This document shows, piece after piece, positions 43,497-53,757 of a DNA stretch of 64,000 nucleotides. The stretch is from Prionace glauca (Eukaryota > Chordata > Chondrichthyes > Carcharhiniformes > Carcharhinidae). Numbering within the stretch: position 1 is the stretch's first letter; each line of letters opens with the position of its first letter. The stretch lies in NCBI GenBank assembly GCA_037974335.1, contig CM075760.1:29162902-29226901 (forward strand). Reading direction: 5' to 3'. A program made the position numbers and the translations under genes. The notes below the pieces were generated by a model that saw only the letters and a list, made by a program, of their open reading frames with translations, did not search any database and was not told the origin of the DNA.

Positions 43497-44420
43497 TCAG
43501 TTTAAACCACTCCGCATAACCTTAACAAATTTACCTCCCAGGATATTTGTTCCCCTTTGGTTCAGGTGAATCCCATCCCTCTGATAAAGGTCCCACCTTC
43601 CCCAGAACGAGCCCCAATTGTTCAAGTACTTAAACCCCTCCCTCCTGCACCATCCCCTCAGCCACGAGTTCAAGCTTTCCCTCCCTCTATTCCTCTCTAA
43701 ACTATCCCGTGGCACAGGCAAGAGTCCAGAGATAACCACTCTGTCTGTCTTGGCCTTTAGCTTCCACCCCAACTCCATGAATCTCTGCTTAATGTCCCCT
43801 TCCCTTAGCCTTCCTATATCATGCGTCCCCACATGAATTATAACTTGGGGTTGATCTCCTTCTCCCCTGAGAGTCTTGAATATCCTCTCTGAGACATCCT
43901 GGACCCCAGCCCCTGGTAGGCAACACACCAGCCCTGAGTTCCTATCATTATTACCGACTCTCCTATCCGTCCCTTTAACGGTGGAGTCCCCAATGACAAG
44001 TCCTAATCTTTTGCTACCCCTAACCACCTGAGCTTTTACAGTAGGCTCATCCCCAGAGACCTGCTCCCTTTGGCTATCCCCAGTTGATCCCTCCTCAACT
44101 GTAGCCTCCAGGACCGAAAACCTATTTTGGAGGGGAACAGCCCCAGGGGATTGTCCCACCACATTCTTTTTTCCTCTCCTCGTGGCAGTGACCCAAGACT
44201 GGTTTCTAGGAGTGACTAACTCCCTATAACTCCTATCAATGTCCACCTCTGCATCCCGAATTTTGCGGAGCTCCTCTACTTCCACCTCCAACTCCTTTAC
44301 ACGTTCCTCCAGAAGCTGCATTCTAACGCACTTCCTACAAGTAAAATCCCCTGAAACACTACTGGAGTCCCTCACCACATACATCCCACAGCAGATGCAG
44401 CACACTGCCTGAACTGCCAT
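43497..44420 (-). CDS. LINE ORF1 with PHD-like finger and esterase domain
   Basis: The frame of 307 codons is intact. Residues 1-34 carry Cys pairs ('CCICCGMY' and 'FTCRKCVRMQ') as in the PHD-like fingers described for CR1 ORF1. Residues 35-56 form a charged helix likely to coil ('LLEERVKELEVEVEELRK'). Residues 140-305 are a GDSL/SGNH-type esterase: 'LVIGDSTVKGTDRR' (nucleophile Ser), 'IIHVGTHDIGR' and 'YQRDGIHLNQRGTNIL' (catalytic Asp/His). The Asn of the usual GTND block is His here. Kapitonov and Jurka described this pair of domains in CR1 elements. The protein probably binds element RNA or membranes. Confidence 0.85.
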   Translation of the reverse strand: MAVQAVCCICCGMYVVRDSSSVSGDFTCRKCVRMQLLEERVKELEVEVEELRKIRDAEVDIDRSYRELVTPRNQSWVTATRRGKKNVVGQSPGAVPLQNRFSVLEATVEEGSTGDSQREQVSGDEPTVKAQVVRGSKRLGLVIGDSTVKGTDRRVGNNDRNSGLVCCLPGAGVQDVSERIFKTLRGEGDQPQVIIHVGTHDIGRLREGDIKQRFMELGWKLKAKTDRVVISGLLPVPRDSLERNRGRESLNSWLRGWCRREGFKYLNNWGSFWGRWDLYQRDGIHLNQRGTNILGGKFVKVMRSGLN

Positions 44421-44754
44421 CCCTGAAACAATTACCAGCAGAAAAGATAAAAATATTAGAAAGAAAACTTACCCACACTTATAATTTAGGTTAGAGGAGG
44501 TGGGAGGGTGGGATTCTCTACCAGTGTAGAGAATCGGGTATCCTCTCTACGCTAATTTATAGGGTTAGGGGCCCAGAAAACAAAACTACAACTACCGGCA
44601 AGCGTCCTAGTGACGACTTCCGGTTTTAACTAATTTTTTAAAAAACGCCAAAAACTCGCAACTTTAAAAACTAAAAATAAAAGTTAGACAGAATAAACAG
44701 AAAAATGTACCCGTTGCTGCCTCCTCTGATGTCCAAAAATCGCTGCCTCTCGAC

Positions 44755-45455
44755 TTTGCTCGCCAGAAACAATGAGAAGAATTACAGCAGAATTGCACCC
44801 ATATTGGAGTGGCAGAGAACAGCTGACTGTGGAAGATGGCATACTCCTATGGGGTTCAAGAGTGTCATCCTGAGACACCATCCCAACCCGGCCGAACTTT
44901 ACCATGGCCACCCAGGAGTGGCAAACTGACGATCCTCCAAATTGCCACGTCTGGTGGCCAGGTATGGATACAGATATTTGCTTGTGTGTCAGTGTTGGCA
45001 ATATCAACAAGGGCAGAACAGTCACCAGTCACTATTCTTTACACTTGGGTTGGCCGTAGACATGACTGCACATGGACAGTGCCGGACCGTTCATGGGGTC
45101 TGTGTTCCTGATATTGGTAGATGCTCATTCAAAATGGATGGCCATACACAGGATGAGTTAATCAAATACAAGGAGAAGAGTGGAGAAACTTCACACCTCT
45201 TTCTTGACACCAGACATTCTTCAGGTGTTGAATTCTAAAAATGGACCACCCTCCATCAGTCAGGAATTTGTGCATTGCATGAAGTTGAGCAATATTTGAT
45301 GCGTTGCTGTAGAGGGTACTGGTGAGGCCGCAACAGGAATACCGTGTGCAGTTTTGATCGGCGTACTTGATCGGCGTTAGGACAGTGCCCACATTACCCA
45401 TCATCCAATGGTCGGGCAGAAAGAATTGTGTTCCCTGACAACTGAGTCGATATTG
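44755..45455 (+). mobile_element. Ty3/gypsy-type LTR retroelement fossil (integrase part)
   Basis: The stretch carries recognisable integrase phrases ('HGHPGVAN' early; 'PSSNGRAER' near 45,400). It is a broken and partial relic with no LTRs visible, probably old. A short CR1-like phrase at about 45,300-45,360 lies within it. No intact gene remains. Confidence 0.7.
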
Positions 45456-45559
45456 AAGAGAATCCTCAGCACGACAGGACATAAACAACAGTGCTGCATA
45501 AGTCCTCAGCACCACAGGACATAAACAACAGTGCTGCATAACTCCACCTGTGGCTTGAA

Positions 45560-46155
45560 TCCTCTTTGTGCCCCTCTCACACTCTCCTCAAGGTGCTGAG
45601 CATCTGTCCCAGTTTCCCCCTCTCACACTCTCCTCAAGGTGCTGACAGTCTGTCCCAGTTTCCCCCTCTCACACTCTCCTCCAGGTGCTGAGCGTCTGTC
45701 CCAGTGTCCCTTCTCCCACTCTGCTCAAGGTGCTGACTGTCTATGCCACTGTCACAGTGACCCCCACACGCTTCTGGGGGGGGGTTGTGTCTGACTGTCT
45801 GTCTCAGTGTCCCCCTCTCACACTTTCCTCAAGGTACTAACTCTCTGCCCTGGTGTCACAGTAAGCCTCTCGAACACTCTCCTCAAGGAGCTGACTGTCT
45901 GTCATAGTATCCTAGTGCCCTCCCCTCATAATCTCCTCAAGGTGCAGACTCTCTGCCCTGGTGTCCCAGTGATCGCCCCTCTCACACTCTCCTCAAGGCG
46001 TTGCTTGCCTTTCTCGGTGTCCCAGTGACCCCCTCTCACAAGGTGCTGTTTTCCTGTCCCAGTGTGCCAGTGTCCCCCTCTCTCACTCTCCTCAAGGTGC
46101 TCACTGTCAGTCCCACAGTCCCAGTGTCCCCCTCAGACTCACCTCAAGGTTACCC
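45560..46155. repeat. Degenerate minisatellite, about 55-60 bp unit
   Basis: There are roughly ten units of 'ccctctcacactctcctcaa', 'ggtgctgactgtctgtccca' and 'gtgtcc', with variable length and many substitutions. An ordinary interval follows (46,156-46,330). Confidence 0.88.
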
Positions 46156-46329
46156 AATTAGCTTCTTCTGTGCTGCAATGAGTTTATGACTGGAAATATA
46201 TAATGTAGCTGCAGTAATATATTACAGAACTAGAAATTAATAAGAAATGGAAATAGGGGAGTACTTTACTCAGAGATGTGAGAGAGAGGAGGAAGTTCTA
46301 TGTTTTCTGAGGATCAATCTTGGAATTGG

Positions 46330-46584
46330 AACGACCAATCTTCGTTCACCCAAAGCCTGCAGTTTGATTCGCTGGAGGACCAGAGATTTTCCAGTCCCCC
46401 AACTCTCCTATTGGTCCACATCTAAGCTTGCCGGTCACAGAGGGTGGGCACAGCCCCGCACATGTGCAGATTCCCTTCTTCCTTTGGACATGCGCAGTCC
46501 TGGGCTGGGGGGAAGGGGGGAGATCACCGAGCGGCTTCTCACTCTGGGCAGAGCCACCAGCCGCATGAGCAGAAACCTTGGCTC
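46330..46584. promoter_or_regulatory. Possible CCAAT/NRF1-type promoter fragment
   Basis: It contains 'ctcctattggtcc' (inverted CCAAT) near 46,410, 'gcacatgtgcag' and 'gacatgcgcagtcc' near 46,487. The wording around the CCAAT box and 'ggaggaccaga' resembles 51,100-51,125. No transcript is visible, so this is a weak call. Confidence 0.25.
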
Positions 46585-46912
46585 GAGGAGGGAAGGGGAA
46601 CAATGGGTGGGGGAGGGGTCCCAGGAGGGGGAGGTGGAGGGGAACAATGGGTGGGGGAGGGGGTCCCGGGAGGGGGAGGGGAACAATGGGTGGGGGCGGA
46701 TCTCTCAGAATGGGAGGGGAACAATGAGTGGGGCCAGGGCTCCAGAGGGGGAGGGAAAGGGGAAGGGGAACAGTGGGTGGGGCAGGGCTTCTGGGAGGCG
46801 AGGGGAACTATGGGTGGGGGTGGGGGTGGGGCTCCCAGAAGGGGAGGGGGCAATGGGTGGGGGTGGGGCTCCTGGCAGGGGAGCAATGGGTGGGGGCAGG
46901 GCTCCCATGTCC
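46585..46912. repeat. G-rich minisatellite
   Basis: Tandem 'ggggaacaatgggtgggggc'-type units of 33-50 bp have many runs of three to six G on the plus strand. They could form G-quadruplexes. Open frames here are low-complexity. Confidence 0.9.
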
Positions 46913-47252
46913 CATGAGGCATACAAGATGATCAATGGATTGGATAGGGTGGATAGTGTGAGCCTTTTACCTCGGATGGTGATGGCTAACACAAGGGGTC
47001 ATAGCTTTAAATAAATGGCTGGTAACCATAGGACGGATATCAGAGGTAGGTTCTTTACTCAGAGGGTAGTAAGGTCATGCCTGCAGCAGTTGTGGACTTG
47101 CCAACTTTAAGGGCGTTCAAATTGTCAGTGGATAGGCATATGGATAACATTGGAATAGTTTAGGTTAGAGGGTCATTAGATTGTTGCGCCAACCAGTGGA
47201 ACCATTGAGGGCCGAAGTGCCTGTACTGCGCTATAATGTTCTATGTTCTTTG
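46913..47252 (+). mobile_element. CR1-like LINE 3' end
   Basis: Codons give 'AYKMINGLDRVDSVSLLPRM'. After a stop in 'HSFK', the 3' part reads 'TDIRGRFFTQRVV'. The tail is 'gcgctataatgttctatgtt'. Confidence 0.88.
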
Positions 47253-47324
47253 TCCGTGTGCTGGAGTTCCCACCCCCCTGACCTTACAATTACGAAGGGG
47301 TTCAATAATCCAGTAGTGATTTCG

Positions 47325-47618
47325 AGGGCAGCACAGTGGGTTAGCACTGCTGCCTCATAGCACAGGGACCCGGGTTCGATTCCTGGCTTGGGTCTCTGTT
47401 GTGGAGTTTGTATGTTCTTCCCGTGTCTGCGTGGGTTTCCTCCAGGTGCTTCAGTTTCCTCCCACAGTCCAAAAAGATGTGCTGGTTAGGTGCATTAGCC
47501 ATGCTAAATTCTCCCTCAGTGTACCCGACCAGCAGCCAGAGTGGGAGGACAAGGGGGTTTTCATAACAACTTCACTGCAGTGTTAACGTAAGCCTACTTG
47601 TGACTAATAAATAAGCTC
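47325..47618 (+). mobile_element. tRNA-derived SINE, complete
   Basis: The head is 'gggcagcacagtgggttagc' with B-box 'gggttcgattcc', the full body follows, and the end is 'tgcagtgttaacgtaagcct' with an 'aataaataagc' tail. Confidence 0.9.
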
Positions 47619-47619
47619 T

Positions 47620-47875
47620 AACAGGAGAAAGTTCTTTATCCAGTGAGTGGTGAGAATGACAGACTCATCACTACAGCGAGTGACTGAGGTGAACAGCATG
47701 AATACACTGAAGGGGAAGCTAGATACATACATGAGGGAGAAAGGAATAGAAGGATATGCTGGTGGGGGGAGATGAAGAGGGGTGGGTGGAGGGTCATGTG
47801 GAACATAAACACTGACACAGACTGACTGAGCCGACTGGCCTGGCCCTGTGCTGTAGACTCAATGGAATAGAGACA
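47620..47875 (+). mobile_element. LINE 3'-end relic
   Basis: It starts 'aggagaaagttctttatcca' and ends 'gaccgactggcctggcc'-like wording near 47,845, in the style of the CR1 3' ends. 47,876-48,108 has nothing assignable. Confidence 0.65.
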
Positions 47876-48108
47876 AATGTATTTATTTTAGACCTATCTG
47901 TAGTGGTAGAAAAAACACTATTTACTGTCCAGGATTAAATAAATGTCCTTCATCAGCTTTTGTGGATCATTTCAGTGGAAATGTGCTCTCCCAGGCTGAA
48001 AGAGTATCAGCCCACTTGGAGCAAAGTTCTGAGACTGGCACATTGTGAATTCTCACTATATCGAAGGCATCTCAATCTAGTCTACACATTGTAGTAAACT
48101 AAAATCAA

Positions 48109-49440
48109 GGGGCTCATTGAAGAATTCTACACTGCCCCCCCACATCGCCGAAGGGCAAAAAACATTAGCGGATGTCATATATGGACCTCCAAACTGCAGT
48201 GGTGATGTTGGGAATGGCATTAAACACAAAATCAGAGATGCATGTGATAAGGGAGTATTGGTGATCATGGATGATTTTAATTTGGTAAAAAGTCTGACAA
48301 CACCAGGTTTTAGTCCAACCGATTTATTTGATAATATTCTCACAAGCAAGCAAGCTTTCGAGGGGACTGCCTCTTCGTCAGGTGAATGGAGAGTTCTGGC
48401 CTCAGACAGAGCATATAAAGCACAGACAGTTGCTGATTGACCATGCAGACGCTACGACAACGGATGAATGAACATCACTCGACAGTCACCAGGCAAGACT
48501 GTTCCCTTCCTGTTGGCGAACACTTCAGCGGTCACGGGCATTCAGCCTCTGACCTTCGGGTAAGCATTCTCCAAGGCGGCCTCATGACACACGACAGCGC
48601 AGAGTCGCTGAACAGAGACTGATAGCCAAGTTCCGCACACATGAGGACGGTCTCAACAGGGATCTTGGGTTCATGTCGCACTATCAGTAACCCTCGTGAC
48701 TTGCCTGGGTTTGCAAAACCTCACTTACTGTACTGTCTGGAGACAATACACATCTCTTTAAACTGTGATCAGTGCTCCTTCCACTCACATTATCAGCCAC
48801 TTTAAGACTTGAACAGCAGATTAGGTGTAAGGATTCGCATTCTAATCAGCAACTATCTGTGCTTTATATGCTCTGTCTGAGGCCAGAACTCTCCATTCAC
48901 CTGACGAAGAGGCAGTCCCCTCGAAAGCTTACTTGCTTGTGAGAATATTATCAAATAAATCAGTTGGACTAAAACCTGGTGCTGTCAGACTTTTTACTGT
49001 GTTTACGCCAGTCCAATGCCGGCACACCCACATCATGATTTTAATTTGCACATAGATTGAGCAAATCAAATTAGCCACAATGCCGTAGAAGAGAATTCCT
49101 GGAATGTATACAGGATGGTTTAATTGACCAATATGTGGAGGAACCAACTGGAGAGCAAGCCAGCAAGCCAGTACTGTGTCGTGAGAAGGGAATCATTGCC
49201 AATCCAATTGTACCAGACACCTTCAGGGTGAGCAACTGCAACATGATAGATTTTTTAAAATCAAACTGGAGAATGAGGTAGTTGATTCGGAGATGAGGGT
49301 GCTCAATCTTAAGAAAACTATGAGGATATGAGACGTGAGTTGGCCTTGATAGATTGGGGAGAGTTACTTTAAGAGATGACAGTGGATAGATGGCACAGGG
49401 AGCAAACCTGTGATTACAACCCAAGAGGTCCTGCTTTTTA
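48109..49440 (+). mobile_element. Old LINE endonuclease relic split by a Penelope-like element
   Basis: Codons before the break give 'DKGVLVIMDDFNL' (the APE 'MGDFN' block) after 'YGPPNCSGDVGNGIKHKI'. Codons after 49,048 continue the same region in broken frames. The Penelope-like insertion lies at 48,285-49,034. Outside 48,109-49,440 the relic fades. Confidence 0.78.
48285..49034 (+). mobile_element. Penelope-like element with inverted terminal repeats
   Basis: The ends (48,285-48,440 and 48,841-48,996) are inverted copies of about 155 bp ('aaagtctgacaacaccaggt' against 'acctggtgctgtcagacttt'). The middle, about 400 bp, encodes part of a GIY-YIG-type C-terminus ('RQRMNEHHSTVTRQDCSLPV', 'VGEHFSGHGHSASDLRVSIL'). 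A 14-bp repeat atgattttaatttg flanks it (48,271-48,284 and 49,035-49,048). The RT domain is absent, so it moved, if at all, with help from a complete element. Confidence 0.85.
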
Positions 49441-49469
49441 ACTTTCTACCTAACTCCCTTAACTGCTGT

Positions 49470-50100
49470 TGCAGGACATCGTCACTCTTCCTACCTGTGT
49501 ACCAATATGTAACATGGCCACTGGTTGTTCACTCTCTCACTTCAGAATGCTTACTGCCCTTTTGGAGACTTCCTGGACCCTGACACCAGGGAGGCAACAC
49601 AACATCCTGAAGTCTCTTTCATGCCCACAGAAGCACCTATTTGCACCCCTAACTATAGAGCTCCTTATAACTATTGCTCTAGTGCTCTTTGTACCTCCCT
49701 GCTTAATAACAAAGCCAGCCGTGGTGCCAGTGCTCTGTTTGCTGTATTTATCCCCCAATAGGCTATAACTCTCCAACAGTATCCAAAACAGTGTACTTGT
49801 TAGAGAAGGAGATGACCACAGGGGATTCCTATGCTGACTGCCTGCCCCTTCTAGCAATCACCCATCTATCTGCCTGCCTTGGGTGTGGCCAAGTTTATAA
49901 AGCTCCTATCTATGACACTTTCCGTCATCTTCATTCTGCTAAGTGCATCCAACTGTTGCTCCAACCTATCCATGCTGGCCGTAAGGAGCTGCAAGTGGGT
50001 GCATTTCCTGTAGATTTAGTCATCCGAGACGCTGGAAGCATCACAGATCTCCCACATCTCACAAGTGCAGCACTTAACCCCACTGACTGACATTTTGAGC
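49470..50100 (-). mobile_element. CR1-like LINE ORF1 (esterase) relic
   Basis: Minus-strand codons at 49,537-49,857 show 'IVIRSSIVRGANRCFCGHER', followed by 'MLCCLPGVRVQEVSKRAVSI'. This parallels the ORF1 esterase at 43.5-44.4 kb ('VCCLPGAGVQDVSERI'). The catalytic GDS is RSS in this copy. It is decayed. Confidence 0.75.
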
Positions 50101-50164
50101 ACCAATTAAATTATTTAAGAACATTTATAAAACTCTTACCTTCACTTTTACCTTCTTGCAGTGT

Positions 50165-50235
50165 CCTCTTTTTTAGGTAAATTGGGGTTGTTCTCCTTGG
50201 AGCAACGTAGATCGATAGAGGTGTACAAAGGTACA
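50165..50235 (+). mobile_element. LINE ORF2 thumb relic
   Basis: Codons 'LGKLGLFSLEQRRSIEVYKG' match the CR1 C-terminal phrase. It is a short piece only. Confidence 0.6.
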
Positions 50236-50284
50236 TGGAGGTGTCGAAGTTTACATGCTCTGTTTACACATGTACAAGCTTTAT

Positions 50285-50655
50285 GGGTCATCCAGTCTCG
50301 AAACATTGGTTCTATTTTCTCTGACGTGGAGATGGTGGTGTTGGACCAGGGTAAACACAGTAAGAAGTCTCAATGCACCAGATTAAAGTCCAATGGGTTT
50401 ACTTGGTAGCAAAATCCACCAGCTTTCTGTGCGCTGCTCCTTCATCAAGTGAGTGGGAGTTCTGTCCACAAACAAGGCATAGAAACACACAAACTCAATT
50501 CACAAAATAATGGTTGGAATGCAAATTTTTGCAGGTAATCAAGTCTCAAAGGTACAGACAATGTGAGTGGGGAGAGTGTTCTATTCTCTCTCCACAGATG
50601 CTGTCAGATCTGCTTAGATTTTACAGTATTTTCTGTTTTTATTTCCCTTTATTTT
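50285..50655 (+). mobile_element. Unclassified vertebrate retroposon split by a Penelope-like piece
   Basis: The left part is 'tccagtctcgaaacattggt' and the right part 'ctctctccacagatgctgtc', then 'agatttt' and a T-rich end. I recognise this wording as a dispersed repeat in sharks and bony fishes but cannot name its family. The break lies at 50,323-50,577. Confidence 0.5.
50323..50577 (-). mobile_element. Penelope-like element terminal piece
   Basis: The left edge 'gacgtggagatggtggtgtt' and 'agtaagaagtctcaatgcac' are the complement of the Penelope-like 3' end. It is flanked by gttctattttctct (50,309-50,322) and gttctattctctct (50,578-50,591), a 14-bp target-site duplication with one mismatch. 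Confidence 0.75.
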
Positions 50656-50769
50656 TCGTTCCCTGTCACCGCTCTGCCTCATCAATGAGACATTGGGACT
50701 CAGAGGGTTGATGCAGTTTGATGGACAAGTTGTCTCCATTCTGAACAATGGGGAACAAGCTCCTCCCAC

Positions 50770-51235
50770 TTAATGACATCATTGCCCTCTACAAACATGG
50801 CGGCCGCGAGTACGCACTGCTGCATATTGCCCCCAATAAAGATGGCGAACGTTAACCCGGGACGAACAATGAGGAACTGCGGCCCTGCTCGGTACAAACT
50901 GGGTCCGGGAAGACCTCTTCCGCGGTTTGCTACTTACACCACATGCTTACGCATCGTTTTCACCCACCTGGGCGATCCATTGCTCTCTCCGTACCGCCAA
51001 TCACCTCGAACAGATTTCCCAGCCCAAAACAAAGCCTGCTTTCCACCGCCATTACACACACTGCGCATGCTCCAAGCAAAGCTGGGCCCGCCCTTCTTTC
51101 GCTCCTATTGGTTGGAGGACCGAACGCTCCCGTTCAGTCCTCCAGCACCGCCCCCTCTTCCCATTCGTCCGCGCCGCCGTCAATCAGCCGTGCATTGTGA
51201 CGGTGACTTGCTCCTTGTTCAGTAATAACAGAGTC
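50770..51235. promoter_or_regulatory. CpG-rich promoter-like region
   Basis: Two YY1-type words occur, 'aacatggcggc' at 50,794 and 'aaagatggcg' at 50,838. An NRF1-type 'ctgcgcatgc' is at 51,061, a GC box 'gggcccgccc' at 51,084, and an inverted CCAAT box 'cctattggttgg' at 51,104. CpG is abundant against a depleted background. No coding exon that I recognise adjoins it. Direction of transcription cannot be told. Confidence 0.5.
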
Positions 51236-51583
51236 TCAGTGTAACAATGACCCACACACAGGCTCCAGTCCAATCAGAGTGGAGATGGAACACAGAGAAA
51301 ACACAGTAAAACACTGACTGACTCTGAGTGTAACATAAACAGTGTTTGTTCACATAATAAGAGTCACATTGCAGTATGTTAGTGAACACAGCATTAGATC
51401 CAATGTAATGATAATACAGTCAGTATCCAGTGCACCATAACCAAAGTTTAGGTTTCATTTGATAGTGTGACTGAGTCATAGTCTATTGATATAATGTATT
51501 TAAATTCCAGTGTGTGTTACTCTGCCACTGTCAGTATCAGACAATAACCTGTCAGTTATTCCAATTCTGCTGTATTTTACAAC

Positions 51584-51750
51584 GTCGATGGTAGTCATGA
51601 CATAGAGATGCTGGCGTTGGACTGGGGTAAACACAGCAAGAAGTCTCACAACGCCAGGTTTAAGTTCAACCAGTTTATTTGATAGTTATCCCACAAGCTT
51701 TACTATCAAACAAACTGTTTGGACTTAATCTGGTGTTGTGAGACTTCTTA
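51584..51750. mobile_element. Miniature foldback Penelope-like element
   Basis: The insertion is about 167 bp, with inverted arms of about 52 bp ('gcaagaagtctcacaacgcc' against 'ggtgttgtgagacttcttac') around a short middle with 'cccacaagctt'. A perfect 14-bp repeat ctgtattttacaac flanks it (51,570-51,583 and 51,751-51,764). It has no coding part. 51,236-51,569 and 51,765-52,299 hold nothing that I can assign. Confidence 0.8.
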
Positions 51751-52299
51751 CTGTATTTTACAACTGCAGCTCCTGGGGCTGGTATAATAATAATCACAAA
51801 GGTTGGTTTCAGTGTCTATGAGGTCATTTGAACTGCAGGTAATCTGACCTTAAGGGAGACAAGAGGCCCAATAAACATCCAATTACAATAGGAGGACAAG
51901 ATGTAAGGGAGTAATGATATTTTAAAGTGTCTGTGTTATGGTGAGTGTCACTGGGAAGTGAGTGATAAAATAGAAGTGGAAACATTATAACAGAGACACA
52001 TGTGACTGACTCAGCCTGACTGAGAGCTGTTATATTCGTGGCGAGAATAATGAGAGCATGAGGATCTCCTGAGATTTCTGATATCTGAGGTGTATCTGTT
52101 AGAGGAACTGAAAATAATCAGTTCCTTCTCATGGTTATCTGCAGTTCTCAAGTTACTCAGACACATAGGAAACAGATCTGACAGTTCATCAAACCCAAGG
52201 GTTTAATCTTCTGTTTCAGACACGTTGTGACTGAAAAGATCAAATATTAAAACCTTATGGGGGATGTCAAGAAGATGAGTGAACTAATTAATCCCGTTC

Positions 52300-52470
52300 A
52301 CCATAACTCTGTGAATATTTAGCCAATTTCCTTTTAAACTTACTATTAAACCTGCTCCTAGCACATGTCAGGTTGTGCATTGCAGATCATATGTTTGTGT
52401 AAAAAAATCTCCTTATCACCCCCTTCAATTCTGTTGTCAATTATATTAAATCTCTGTGTCCTCTGCTTAA
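52300..52470 (-). mobile_element. LINE ORF2 C-terminal relic
   Basis: The plus strand has 'aaaaaaatctccttatcacc' and 'tctctgtgtcctctgcttaa', the complement of the conserved CR1 C-terminal region. It is strongly diverged. Confidence 0.5.
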
Positions 52471-52472
52471 GG

Positions 52473-53226
52473 TCTAGATCGTAATAACTGAGGGAGGTTT
52501 AGGACAGAGGTTACTGATACAAGTCCCAGATTGTAATAACTGAGAGAGGTTCAGGGCAGAGTTTACTGATACACAGCCCAGATTGTAATAACTGAGAGAG
52601 GTTTAGGGCAGAGATTACTGATACGAGGCCCAGATTGTAATAACTGAGAGAGGTTTTGGGCAGAGATTACTGATACAAGGCCCGGATTGTAATAACTGAG
52701 GGAGGTTTAGGACAGAGATTACTGACACAAGGCCCAGATTGTAATAACTGAGAGAGGTTTAGGGCAGAGATTACTATTACATGGCCCAGATTGTAATAAC
52801 TGAGAGAGGTTTAGGGCAGAGATTACTGATACAAGGCCCAGATTGTAATTACTGAGAGAGGTTTAGGGCAGAGATTACAGATACAAGGCCCAGATTGTAA
52901 TAACTGAGAGAGGTTTAGGGCAGAGATTACTGATACAAGGCCCAGATTGTAATAACTGAGAGAGGTTTAGGGCAGAGATTACTGACACAAGGCCCAGATT
53001 ATAATAACTGGGAGAGGTTTAGGGCACAGATTACTGATACAAGGCCCAGATTGTAATAATTGAGAGAGATTTAGGGCAGAGATTACAGATACAACGCCCA
53101 GATTATAATAACTGAGAGGGGTTTAGGGCAGAGATTACTGATACAAGGCCCAGATTGTAATAACTGAGAGAGGTTTTGGGCAGAGATTACTGATACAACG
53201 CCCAGATTATAATAACTGAGAGGGGT
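52473..53226. repeat. 52-bp minisatellite, block 3
   Basis: About 14 units of the same 52-bp repeat as at 3.55 and 6.42 kb lie some 45 kb away, directly next to segmental-duplication copy 2. Confidence 0.95.
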
Positions 53227-53454
53227 CCTCTTCACCACATCAGGGTGTGGTGTGAGTTTGCATCTCTCGGTTATATTGGAAGTCAGTGGCAATGTCCAAT
53301 TTCAGGATAAATGACTTTTAATCTTGGACTGCACCACTGTTTTAATCCAGACCTGGGCATGACCATCATTGAGATTTACCTGAACATGTCAACAAATATC
53401 CCATTAATTTCTAAATAAGTATCCCAACATTTGCAAAGTCTCTGTTTCTCATTT

Positions 53455-53757
53455 GTGTGTAAAATCCCTACAGTACAAGGGGAGGCCATTCAGTCCATCA
53501 AGTCTGCACTAACCACAATCCCATCATGCCCTGTCCCCGTATCCCACACATTTACCCTGCAACTTCCCCTGTCACTGAAGCATGACCAATCAACCTCTCC
53601 CACACATCTTTAAACAGTGGGAGGAAACCGGAGCACACAGAGGAAACCCACGCAGACATGGGGAGAACGTGCAAACTCCACACAGTCACACAAGGCCAGA
53701 ATTGAACCAAGTCCCTTTGAGGCAGCAGTGCGAACCAGTGTGCCACAGTGGTGCCAG
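53455..53757 (-). mobile_element. tRNA-derived SINE with CR1-like tail, private to copy 2
   Basis: It has 'ccctacagtacaaggggagg' at the tail side, 'cccacgcagacatggggaga' in the body, and the A/B-box complement at 53,700-53,755. Confidence 0.8.

Larger units (their letters stand above)
40522..44740 (-). mobile_element. Nearly complete CR1-like LINE
   Basis: This is a minus-strand element of about 4.2 kb. A 5' UTR of about 300 bases (44,421 to about 44,740) precedes ORF1, then ORF2 with endonuclease and RT, then a 3' end with the TGTTCTATG tail at 40,522-40,545. The exact 5' edge next to the gypsy fossil is not certain and no target-site duplication was found. ORF2 is broken into at least three frames, so the copy looks inactive but young. 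Relatives are at 21.2, 26.7 and 39.65 kb. Confidence 0.9.

Noticed and set aside
45807-46189. Frame in the degenerate minisatellite near 45.9 kb
   Set aside because: Repeat-driven, no recognised domain.
46247-47014. 255-codon glycine-rich frame
   Set aside because: It runs through a G-rich minisatellite and into a LINE 3' end.
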